From Citrobacter freundii (GTDB lineage Bacteria > Pseudomonadota > Gammaproteobacteria > Enterobacterales > Enterobacteriaceae): DNA of 64,000 bases. Below, one piece after another: positions 37,515-48,189 of this stretch; positions within the stretch are counted from its first letter, which is position 1, and the number at the start of each line of letters is the position of its first letter. The position numbers and the translations under genes are program-made. The stretch is from positions 172,151 to 236,150 of the forward strand of contig NZ_JAALBX010000008.1 in NCBI RefSeq assembly GCF_011077955.1. The letters run 5' to 3'. Below the pieces are notes generated by a model, which was given only the letters and a program-made list of their open reading frames with translations, was not told where the DNA came from and did no database searches.

Positions 37515-38048
37515 TCAGAGAAATGCTTTAGTCTCGGTGATTTTTGCAAAACCGGCCTGCAATAGCGCGATGGTCACATCATGAATATTTTTTGCGTCAT
37601 GGGTTGCGCCTTCAAGCCCAAAACTTAGCACCGCATCCTTTACGACGGTCATGTTAAAACCCGCATCAGCTCCGGCTCGTACCGTTGAGTTAACGCAAAA
37701 ACCCGCTACCGCCCCGATAACCACGCATTCATCAATCGCGCGCTCGCTAAGGCAGACTGCAAGATCTGTCGAGGCAAAAGCGGAGGAAGTATGTTTTATC
37801 AATACCGGCTCGCCATTGATCTCTTCAAACCCTTCGACGACATGAGCGAGAGGGGAGGTAGCGTGTAGCGGCGACCCCTCGCCAGGCGTGTGGTGGCGTA
37901 CGTGGATAACCGGATGCCCGCTGCGTCTGAAAGTGTCTAAAACAGCCCGCATATTGGCAATGGCATCAGCGGGATAGGCATCCACGCCTTTGCTGATTCT
38001 GTCGTTAACGAATTCCTGCATATCAATAATAATCAGCGCGTTAGACAT
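37515..38048 (-). CDS. isochorismatase-like cysteine hydrolase
   Basis: 177 residues. The D-K-C triad is visible: Asp9 in LIIIDMQEF, Lys in VLIKHTSSAF and Cys in GAVAGFCVNSTVR. Members hydrolyse isochorismate, nicotinamide, ureidoacrylate or related amides; the substrate here is not evident. It is not EntB: it is too short and lacks the ArCP domain. A 316-base region separates it from the divergent LysR gene. Confidence 0.87.
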   Translation of the reverse strand: MSNALIIIDMQEFVNDRISKGVDAYPADAIANMRAVLDTFRRSGHPVIHVRHHTPGEGSPLHATSPLAHVVEGFEEINGEPVLIKHTSSAFASTDLAVCLSERAIDECVVIGAVAGFCVNSTVRAGADAGFNMTVVKDAVLSFGLEGATHDAKNIHDVTIALLQAGFAKITETKAFL

Positions 38049-38364
38049 TCTCTCTCCTTAAGGTAATTGTTCCGAGCGAGGCAAATTAATACGCCTTGTC
38101 GTCGTGACGGGTGTTGGTAATTTTTGAAAATGAATACGCATCCTGTTGCATGTTTATCAACATCACGCGAATGCCAGTATTTACCTTTATTTTTCTTACC
38201 GCAACGCTTCAATGCGCGTACCGCAAGCCGTATTTCAAAGCCGCACCCTTTCCCGTGAAGAAACGTGAACGCGCCCCGAAAGAGGGGAGGCCTGTTGCGT
38301 TTGCATTACAACGGTTATTGTTAGAATCTTGTTAATTAATAATAACTAAGCAGGGCCGAAACTT
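38049..38364. other. Divergent intergenic region between hydrolase and LysR genes
   Basis: 316 bases with no convincing gene. It should hold promoters for both flanking genes; I could not single out a reliable operator. Confidence 0.45.
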
Positions 38365-39276
38365 ATGTCGATTGCGCCGTTGCCTCCGCTACATACGCTT
38401 ATCGCCTTTGAAGCCACCGTGCGACTGGGTAGTTTTACCCGTGCCGCAGAAGAGTTGAGCCTGACGCAAAGTGCCGTAAGCCGCCAGATTGCCCAACTGG
38501 AAAACGCGCTCGGACGGACGTTATTGCTTCGCAGGCGTCATGGCCTTGAGCTCACTACAGCCGGGGAGCGCTACCTGCATCACATACGGCATTTCCTGGA
38601 AGAATGCGCCGATGCCACCGCCCAGGTGATGAAAAATGCCGGTGAAAACGACATCACACTGGCCTGTTCCTCAGGTATTGCTCAATTCTGGTTGCCGTTG
38701 CGCCTGACGCATTTTCGTCGCCAGCATCCCGAAATTAAGATCAATTTGATCATGCGCGACGGCGTTACCCGTCTGACGTCATTCGAATTTGATCTGGGCG
38801 TGTACTACCTGCGACAGGAAAACCTTATTAATTTCGATACGGTGAAACTGTTTGACGAAGAGATGTTTCCCGTCTGCTCGCCGGACTATTTGGCCGGGCG
38901 CGAATTATTCACGCCGGAAACGCTACAGCAGGAAACCTTGCTGGTGTTAGAAGACGCACAGCATCAGTGGATAGGCTGGCCTGAATGGTTTGCCATCAAT
39001 GGCAGTACCAGCCCGCCGCTGCGCCAGACGCTGCGCGTAAATCACTACCCGCCGCTGATTGAAATGGCCTGCCTTGGTAACGGCGTGGCACTTGCGTGGC
39101 GTCACATCATTGACAGCGTAATAGCAAGCGGACGGCTGGTTAAAGCATCGAATTTTTCTGTCAGCAAAGGCGGCGGTTTTTTCCTTATTACCTCTCAACA
39201 CCGGCACGAAAACCGCGCCACAAGGGTGTTTAAGCGCTGGCTGCTGGATGACGTCGCGCACCACGCCCAGCGTTAA
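38365..39276 (+). CDS. LysR family transcriptional regulator (GcvA-like)
   Basis: 303 residues. N-terminal helix-turn-helix (LIAFEATVRLGSFTRAAEELSLTQSAVSRQIAQLE, about 13-47) and an effector domain from about 90 onwards. The style PPLHTLIAFEA at the start is typical of the GcvA/AmpR branch. LysR proteins usually control an adjacent gene; both the divergent isochorismatase-like gene and the downstream amidohydrolase gene are candidates. Confidence 0.92.
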   Translation: MSIAPLPPLHTLIAFEATVRLGSFTRAAEELSLTQSAVSRQIAQLENALGRTLLLRRRHGLELTTAGERYLHHIRHFLEECADATAQVMKNAGENDITLACSSGIAQFWLPLRLTHFRRQHPEIKINLIMRDGVTRLTSFEFDLGVYYLRQENLINFDTVKLFDEEMFPVCSPDYLAGRELFTPETLQQETLLVLEDAQHQWIGWPEWFAINGSTSPPLRQTLRVNHYPPLIEMACLGNGVALAWRHIIDSVIASGRLVKASNFSVSKGGGFFLITSQHRHENRATRVFKRWLLDDVAHHAQR

Positions 39277-39437
39277 TCTGGCTGTTTTTTGCTCCGTATT
39301 ATGCGTCCAGCGCATGGTGGCATGCGTCTTTTTCATTTACGAATTTTAACCAAGCATTGTAAATCTTTTAACCAATTCGTAATCAAGAAGTAACAACAAC
39401 GCCATCACCACTGAACCTGACGCTGGAGCGTGACTTT

Positions 39438-40697
39438 ATGACAACCCTTAACACGCCATTATTATTTATCAACGCCACCCTGGTGGACGGCCAGTCCGAC
39501 GCCGCCCTGAAAAATCATCAACTGCTGGTGGAGAACGGCAAAATCAGCCAGATCTCAGCCGATCCTATCGATGCGCCCACCGCCACCGTTGTGGATTTGA
39601 AAGGCAAAACCCTGATGCCGGGCCTTATCGACTGCCACGTCCACGTTATCGCAAGCTCCGCCAACCTCGGTTATAACGCCATGCTGCCGGATTCGCTCAT
39701 CACCGCCCGTGCCGCAAAGATCATGCAAGGCATGTTGAATCGCGGCTTCACGACCGTGCGCGACGTCGGCGGCGCGGATTATGGCCTGAAGCAGGCGCAG
39801 GAAGAGGGCTTGATTAACGGGCCTCATTTGATGATATGCGGTAAAGCGCTGTCGCAAACCGGCGGGCATACCGATTACCGGGGCCGCTACGACGCCCGCG
39901 ATGCCGATTTTTATGCCAAAAAACTTGGGGCGCTGGGGCGCATTTGTAACGGCGTGGATGAGGTGCGCCGCGCGGTGCGCGAAGAGATAAAAGCGGGGGC
40001 TGAATTTATTAAAGTCATGGCCAATGGCGGCGTCTCGTCCCCAAGCGATCCTATCGATTTTTTGAGCTTTTCGGTCTCTGAGCTTGAAGCCATTGTTGAA
40101 GAAGCCCGCAACGCGCAGACCTACGTTAGCGCCCATTTGTATACCGATGACGCGATCCGCCGCGCCGTTAACGCGGGAGTGCATTCCCTTGAGCACTGCA
40201 ACCTGATCACCCCGGAAACCGCCCGGCTTGCTGCCAGCAAAGGCGCGATGGCCTGCCCGACGTTGGTGACGTATGAAATGTTGAAAAGCGAAGGGGAAAA
40301 GTACGGCCTGCAAGCCGACTCCATCGCCAAAATAGACGATGTGCGCTTAAGCGGACTCGACAGCCTGAAAATTATGTACGAGGCCGGTTTACCGATGGCC
40401 TATGGCTCGGACTTGCTGGGCGATATGCATGTGCATCAGTCGCAAGAATTTGCCATCCGCGCGCGCGTTCTGCCTGCCGCAGAGGTTATCCGCAGTGCGA
40501 CCTCCGTTGCCGCTCGCCTGCTGCGTAAAGAGGGCGAAATCGGCAGCCTGACGCCGGGCGCCTGGGCCGATTTGATTGTGGTCAACGGCAATCCCCTTGA
40601 CGACATCAACCTGTTAACCGACCAGGGAAAACATATCCCGTTGATCCTTCAAAAAGGGAAGCCCGTTAAAAACGCAGGCTTCCTGCCGGTGGATTAA
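39438..40697 (+). CDS. metal-dependent amidohydrolase
   Basis: 419 residues of the imidazolonepropionase/Xaa-Pro-dipeptidase-like amidohydrolase group. Metal ligands are visible in order: DCHVHV, the Lys in KVMANGGV (probably carboxylated), His in YVSAHLYTD, His in HSLEHC and Asp in AYGSDLLGDMHVHQ. The C-terminal GSLTPGAWADLIVVNGNPL is the usual return of the composite sandwich. It probably hydrolyses a cyclic amide or N-acyl/dipeptide substrate. It precedes an MFS transporter gene by 67 bases, presumably the importer of its substrate. Confidence 0.87.
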   Translation: MTTLNTPLLFINATLVDGQSDAALKNHQLLVENGKISQISADPIDAPTATVVDLKGKTLMPGLIDCHVHVIASSANLGYNAMLPDSLITARAAKIMQGMLNRGFTTVRDVGGADYGLKQAQEEGLINGPHLMICGKALSQTGGHTDYRGRYDARDADFYAKKLGALGRICNGVDEVRRAVREEIKAGAEFIKVMANGGVSSPSDPIDFLSFSVSELEAIVEEARNAQTYVSAHLYTDDAIRRAVNAGVHSLEHCNLITPETARLAASKGAMACPTLVTYEMLKSEGEKYGLQADSIAKIDDVRLSGLDSLKIMYEAGLPMAYGSDLLGDMHVHQSQEFAIRARVLPAAEVIRSATSVAARLLRKEGEIGSLTPGAWADLIVVNGNPLDDINLLTDQGKHIPLILQKGKPVKNAGFLPVD

Positions 40698-40764
40698 TAC
40701 CACCCCCTACGACGACGCGGCATCCGTGCCAACACAGCAATTTAATTAAGATGAGAATGCGCCT

Positions 40765-42180
40765 ATGTCACTGTTACATCGTCTCGACCGGCTCCCGTTG
40801 AGCCGTCCGCATTACATGTTGTTGTTGATAGGTGGGCTGGGATACACCTTTGATGGCATGGATGTCGCCATTATTGCTTTTTTACTGCCTGCGCTGCGCG
40901 ATGTCTGGTCGCTAAGCGGGGCCGAACTGGGCCTGGTCGGCTCTGCCACACCGATAGGCGTGCTGATAGGCGCGCTGCTGGCGGGCTATGTGGGCGACCG
41001 CTTCGGCCGTAAAACGGTAATGTGCTGGGCGCTTGCCATCTACTGCGTAATGACGTTGGTCGCCGCCTTTTCGCCGAACTTTACGGTCTTTGTGATAGCC
41101 CGCATGTTGGCAGGCGTGGGGACCGGGGCGGAAAGCGTGATTATTGCGCCCTTTTTGAGCGAGTTTATCCCGCCGAAAAAACGCGGCTGGTTTATTGGTT
41201 CGCTGGCTGGCTTCTTCTCGTTTGGTTTTGTGGGCGCGGCGCTGCTTGGGCGTTTCGTGGTGCCGGAGTTTGAAGATGGCTGGCGCTATGCGCAGATTAT
41301 TACGGCGCTGCCGATTTTGATGCTGCTGTGGTGGCGGCGCAGCCTGCCGGAATCCCCGCGCTTCCTGTTGGGTAAAGGCCGCACTGACGAAGCGCGCGTG
41401 ATTGTCGAGAACCTTGAGCGTCAGGTCATTGTTGCCACGGGCAAACCGTTGCCGCCCGTGGATGCGCCAGATGACGTAAGACCCACGGTTGCGCCATCTT
41501 CCTCGCCGGGATTTTTGCAAAGCCTGGTGATGATGTTTGGCAAGCCGATGCGTCGTCAGACCACGGTGATTTGGGTTATCTGGTTTGTGGTGACGTTTTG
41601 CTATTACGGTTTCTTCGCATGGATCCCGTCACTATTAGTCGAGCGCGGTTTTACCGTAACCCGCAGTTTTGAGTTCTCGATCATTATTTATATTGCCCAA
41701 ATCCCCGGGTATTTTTCCGCCGCCGTGTGTTCGGACTGGCTCGACCGCAAGCGCACCATCGCGCTGTATCTGGTGGGCAGTACCCTCAGCGCGTGGTGTT
41801 TAAGCCAGGCTGACAGCACTGGCACCATAGTTGCGGCTGCGGCGGTGCTGTCGTTCTTCCTGAACGGTTGCTACGCCGGTCTTTACGCCTATACGCCAGA
41901 AAGTTTCCCCACCGCGATTCGCGCCACAGGCTGCGGTTTCGCCAGCGCCTTTGGCCGGGTAGGGAGCATTATGGCGCCGTCGATTATTGGCGTGTTCTCC
42001 GCCTCGCTCGGGTTTGCCGGGGTATTTACCATGACGACGTCAGTGCTGGCGGTAGGGGTAGTGGTGCTGCTGGCATGGGGTGTTAAGACCAAAGGATATT
42101 CGCTGGAAGCGCTGACGCCGACGAAGGCGGAAGGTGTGACCGTGAAAGGTAAGGCGCAACGTCAACGCGTCGAAGGGTAA
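40765..42180 (+). CDS. MFS transporter, aromatic acid/SV2-like branch
   Basis: 471 residues, 12 helices, with GYTFDGMDVAIIAFLLP in helix 1, GDRFGRKTVM in the first cytoplasmic loop (the MFS signature) and PESPRF in the central loop. The D-G-M-D/motif-A pattern is typical of the AAHS and SV2-related transporters of organic acids. Probably one operon with the amidohydrolase. Substrate unknown. Confidence 0.87.
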   Translation: MSLLHRLDRLPLSRPHYMLLLIGGLGYTFDGMDVAIIAFLLPALRDVWSLSGAELGLVGSATPIGVLIGALLAGYVGDRFGRKTVMCWALAIYCVMTLVAAFSPNFTVFVIARMLAGVGTGAESVIIAPFLSEFIPPKKRGWFIGSLAGFFSFGFVGAALLGRFVVPEFEDGWRYAQIITALPILMLLWWRRSLPESPRFLLGKGRTDEARVIVENLERQVIVATGKPLPPVDAPDDVRPTVAPSSSPGFLQSLVMMFGKPMRRQTTVIWVIWFVVTFCYYGFFAWIPSLLVERGFTVTRSFEFSIIIYIAQIPGYFSAAVCSDWLDRKRTIALYLVGSTLSAWCLSQADSTGTIVAAAAVLSFFLNGCYAGLYAYTPESFPTAIRATGCGFASAFGRVGSIMAPSIIGVFSASLGFAGVFTMTTSVLAVGVVVLLAWGVKTKGYSLEALTPTKAEGVTVKGKAQRQRVEG

Positions 42181-42189
42181 TCAGTAACA

Positions 42190-42217
42190 GGTTCCGTTCG
42201 CCTCGCGAGCGGAACCG
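42190..42217 (+). other. Hairpin after the MFS gene
   Basis: GGTTCCGTTCGC faces GAGCGGAACC as an imperfect inverted repeat; no T run follows, so terminator function is uncertain. Confidence 0.35.
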
Positions 42218-42328
42218 CTTATCTGTCAGCCCACACGGTGATCTCATCGTCCCGCCATGCTGTCGTTGCGCAAGGCCAGCTCCTTTTAACGCCGCCTCAT
42301 CCCACAACCGTAATGCGGGCGACGACGG

Positions 42329-42907
42329 TTACAGATCTTGTCGGCCCAACGCACGCCACATTGCTTCATAGCCCACTGTTTTAAACGCTTCGGTGCGTTC
42401 TGGTTCACGGGTGGCGAATTCCATGGTGGCTTCTGCCATCGCAAAAAAGATGGTATCGCCGAACCGGCGAAACGGCGGGCTTAAAAAAAGCGGCAAAATC
42501 GAGGTTTCGCACATTTGATGCAGCTCGGGATTGCTGTCATTCACCTGCTGCTGGGTTTCTTCAGTGATTTTATCGCTGATGGCCAACTGGCGCATCGCCT
42601 GGTGAGTAACCGGGTGCGCGAGGCCCCAGTCGATGAGCCGATCCCAGATATAGCGGGTTAGCCCTTTGCTGTCTGTCGGGCGATCCGGCTGTTCGAGAAT
42701 GTAATGGCAGAACTCGATTTTTAAATGAAGATACAGCGCGTTAAGCAGCACGTCTTTGGTCGCAAAATAGCGAAACAGGGTGCCTTCGGCCACGCCTGCA
42801 AGGCGGGCGATCATGGCGGTTGAGGCGCCGATGCCTGCGCTGGCGATGGCTTGAGTTGCCGCATTAAGCAGCGCAAGGCGTTTATCTTCACTACGGGGAC
42901 GAGCCAC
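42329..42907 (-). CDS. ramR: TetR-family repressor RamR
   Basis: 192 residues from a GTG start. This start gives the family-typical beginning MARPRSEDKRLALLNAATQ and lies eight bases after a strong GGAGGG, whereas the ATG at 42967 would add 20 unrelated residues. The helix-turn-helix (STAMIARLAGVAEGTLFRYFATK) is nearly that of Salmonella RamR. RamR represses ramA and releases DNA on binding bile salts and many drugs. The divergent ramA and a palindromic operator upstream complete the unit. Mutations here are a known route to efflux-based multidrug resistance in enterobacteria. Confidence 0.9.
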   Translation of the reverse strand: MARPRSEDKRLALLNAATQAIASAGIGASTAMIARLAGVAEGTLFRYFATKDVLLNALYLHLKIEFCHYILEQPDRPTDSKGLTRYIWDRLIDWGLAHPVTHQAMRQLAISDKITEETQQQVNDSNPELHQMCETSILPLFLSPPFRRFGDTIFFAMAEATMEFATREPERTEAFKTVGYEAMWRALGRQDL

Positions 42908-42993
42908 TAACACTACCCTCCAGTCATCAGGACCGCAGATTGAAACACGAGGATCGTGCGGCTGCAAGCCGCACAGGAGACATTAAAAACCGG

Positions 42994-43021
42994 TTGACGC
43001 TTTGTATATCGTTTCTATAAT
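42994..43021 (+). promoter_or_regulatory. Promoter of ramA
   Basis: TTGACG (42994-42999) and TATAAT (43016-43021) with a 16-base spacer, a near-consensus sigma-70 promoter running into the RamR palindrome. Confidence 0.8.
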
Positions 43022-43039
43022 GAGTGTTTACTCACTCAT
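43020..43039. promoter_or_regulatory. RamR operator
   Basis: Perfect palindrome ATGAGTG-N6-CACTCAT, matching the known RamR site of Salmonella, overlapping the -10 end of the ramA promoter so that binding blocks initiation. Confidence 0.87.
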
Positions 43040-43168
43040 TTTCAATGTCTCACGTAGGGTTTTCATAAACCTGTGCGGGATCTCAACGTTTCAGGTGATG
43101 AAAAAGAACGTTTTGCAACAAAATGAGCCGAGAAGCTACGTTTACCATGGCGAGTGAAGGGGAAAAGC

Positions 43169-43513
43169 ATGGAACTACCCGCTCAGGTTATAGAAACGAT
43201 TACTGGCTGGATTGATGACAATTTGCATAAACCGCTGCGTATTGATGACATCGCGCGTCACGCGGGCTATTCAAAATGGCATTTGCAGCGGCTCTTCTTG
43301 CATCACACCGGCGAAAGCCTGGGGCGTTATATCCGCGAGAAAAAATTACGGCTGGCGGCACAGGATCTTAAACGCACCGATGCGCGAGTGCTGGATATCT
43401 CGCTGAAATATGGTTTTGAGTCGCAGCAGTCGTTTACGCGTTTATTTACCCGGAAATTCAGTATGTCGCCGGGCACTTACCGCCGTCATGGTGATGAACA
43501 GACTTGCCACTAG
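43169..43513 (+). CDS. ramA: AraC/XylS-family activator RamA
   Basis: 114 residues, the size of MarA, SoxS and RamA. Two helix-turn-helix motifs (RIDDIARHAGYSKWHLQRLF and the C-terminal VLDISLKYGFESQQSFTRLF) match RamA best (QVIETITGWIDDNL near the start). It activates acrAB, tolC and other multidrug and stress genes. The ATG at 43169 follows GAAGGGG at good spacing; a GTG at 43154 is less likely. The romA gene found beside ramA in Klebsiella is absent. ybdJ follows, as in Salmonella. Confidence 0.92.
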   Translation: MELPAQVIETITGWIDDNLHKPLRIDDIARHAGYSKWHLQRLFLHHTGESLGRYIREKKLRLAAQDLKRTDARVLDISLKYGFESQQSFTRLFTRKFSMSPGTYRRHGDEQTCH

Positions 43514-43579
43514 CGCCACGGTTTGCAAGGGCTGGCAAATTACCGGACAATGCCCGTTTTAACTCGGGCGTAACATCCA

Positions 43580-43831
43580 ATGAAACATCCTCTTGAAACG
43601 CTGGTGTCTGCCGCCGGCATCCTGCTGTTGGCTTTTTTGTCCTGCCTGTTGCTGCCCGCGCCCGCGCTGACGCTCTCACTGGCGAACCGGTTAATGGAGA
43701 CATTCCATCTGGTGGATTTAAACCAGCTTTACACGATTATTTTTTGCATCTGGTTTTTGCTACTGGGTACGCTTGAGTACCTCGTTATCCGCTTTATCTG
43801 GAAACGCTGGTTTTCCATTGAGCGCGTGTGA
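43580..43831 (+). CDS. ybdJ: YbdJ family small membrane protein (DUF1158)
   Basis: 83 residues with two transmembrane helices. MKHPLETLVSAAGILLLAFL and the C-terminal RFIWKRWFS match E. coli YbdJ almost throughout. Function unknown. In E. coli ybdJ is directly next to ybdK; here about 6.5 kb containing lacI, lacZ and a chemoreceptor gene separates them. Confidence 0.88.
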   Translation: MKHPLETLVSAAGILLLAFLSCLLLPAPALTLSLANRLMETFHLVDLNQLYTIIFCIWFLLLGTLEYLVIRFIWKRWFSIERV

Positions 43832-44872
43832 TCACAACTGCGCCGCCAGCGCTTTTATCTGTTCAATTAAAGCATCGCGCGGCGTGGGGTTCGCCTTCGG
43901 CGCGCTGGACTGACGCACAACGAGCCGCGTGGGCAGTAGGGTATGGCGCTGCCCCGGCGTGGTTAAGCACGCCACGGCGCGCTCGCCCAGTAAGTCGAAA
44001 TCCTGCGCCACCGTGGTGAGCGCAGGCTGGAAATATTGGCTGTCTGGCGTATCGTCATAGCCCGTCACGGAAATCTCCCGGCGATGTAAATGCGCCAGCG
44101 CGCTTAACACACCGAGCGCCATCTGATCGTTTGCCACCACCATGGCTGAAAGCGTCGGCTGTTTCGCCAGCATCTCCACGGTGCGGGTAAATCCACTGCC
44201 TGCGCTCCAGTCCCCAAAGGCGGTGATGGCCTGATGCCCGCCGTTGCGGTGCAGCGCGTCGCGCCAGGCGTGAAGCCGCAAGCGCGCGGAAATGGCGCTC
44301 TCAGGACCCGCTAAAAAACCGAATTCCCGATGCCCCAACGCCCAAAGGTGATCAATAACCGCACGGCAGCCACTACGATGGTCAAACAGTAAACTTGTCA
44401 CCTCGCTTTCCGGCGGAATATCCAGAAAAAGGCAGTGAATATGCGCGTTTTCTCGCACCAGTTGCTCTGCAAGCTGGCTTTCCAGCGGCAGGTTGATGAT
44501 GACGCTGCGGATATTTTGCGCCCGGCACTCCGTAAGCGCGGCCTGAAGCGTGGGGTGATCGGCTTTATCTGGCATGACAATCACCACATCCAGCCCGCGC
44601 GCCTGGGCATGTTTTTTTACTGACGCAGCGATTTGCGACGGCGCATGGAAGGTCAATGAGGCGCTGATTAAGCCAATCGCGGGCAGCACCTTTCCTGCCA
44701 GTAATTGTGCGGAGCGGTTAGGCACATAGTGAAGCTCGCGCATCGCCTGATGAACTGCGTCCTGGGTGCGTGCCGCGACTTTATGCGGGCTGTTTAGCAC
44801 GCGTGAAACGGTTTGTAGGGAAACGCCGGCAAGCCGGGCGACGTCATCAAGGGTAGCGGAATGGCGGCTCAT
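43832..44872 (-). CDS. lacI: Lactose repressor LacI
   Basis: 346 residues. The headpiece TLDDVARLAGVSLQTVSRVLNSPHKVAARTQDAV follows the LacI pattern; in the recognition helix Gln and Arg (LQTVSRV) are kept but the first residue is Leu, not the Tyr of E. coli LacI, which hints at a somewhat different operator. The hinge PNRSAQLLAGK and a full periplasmic-binding-like core follow. A short Leu/Ile-rich C-terminus (LIEQIKALAAQL) may be the tetramerisation helix. It is divergent from lacZ, unlike in E. coli where lacI and lacZ point the same way. Confidence 0.88.
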   Translation of the reverse strand: MSRHSATLDDVARLAGVSLQTVSRVLNSPHKVAARTQDAVHQAMRELHYVPNRSAQLLAGKVLPAIGLISASLTFHAPSQIAASVKKHAQARGLDVVIVMPDKADHPTLQAALTECRAQNIRSVIINLPLESQLAEQLVRENAHIHCLFLDIPPESEVTSLLFDHRSGCRAVIDHLWALGHREFGFLAGPESAISARLRLHAWRDALHRNGGHQAITAFGDWSAGSGFTRTVEMLAKQPTLSAMVVANDQMALGVLSALAHLHRREISVTGYDDTPDSQYFQPALTTVAQDFDLLGERAVACLTTPGQRHTLLPTRLVVRQSSAPKANPTPRDALIEQIKALAAQL

Positions 44873-44888
44873 AGCAGGGTCCGGATGT

Positions 44889-44930
44889 AAATGTCGTGCG
44901 TTAACATTGGTTGTTAAGAGTACGACATTT
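44889..44930. promoter_or_regulatory. Candidate lac operator region between lacI and lacZ
   Basis: Two nearly concentric inverted repeats: outer AAATGTCGT (44889-44897) with ACGACATTT (44922-44930), inner TTAACA-N5-TGTTAA (44901-44917). They are centred in the divergent lacI-lacZ gap and could bind LacI or another dimer. They do not look like the E. coli lac operator, so the call rests on symmetry and position. Confidence 0.45.
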
Positions 44931-45031
44931 TAGCCTGTCAATCCTGTGATTTTGTGAAATGCGCCGAAGAGCCTACGAGCGTGAATTGCTGAAAAGACGC
45001 GAATGCGCGATAACGGACGTAACAGGTGTAG

Positions 45032-48154
<3,123 letters not shown>

Positions 48155-48162
48155 TGCCGATA

Positions 48163-48186
48163 GCGTCGCCCCGTACGGGGCGACGC
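48163..48186. terminator. Hairpin between convergent lacZ and chemoreceptor genes
   Basis: A 24-bp perfect palindrome (GCGTCGCCCCG-TA-CGGGGCGACGC) in the 35-base gap between the two stop codons. It lacks a clear T run, so it may act by blocking or protecting both transcripts. Confidence 0.6.
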
Positions 48187-48189
48187 CCG

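Noticed and set aside
37515..38048. EntB isochorismatase
   Set aside because: It is a short stand-alone hydrolase without the aryl-carrier domain and is far from the other ent genes.
42907..42967. Longer ramR start at the upstream ATG
   Set aside because: The extra residues are not family-like, whereas the GTG has a strong ribosome-binding site and gives the typical MARP start.
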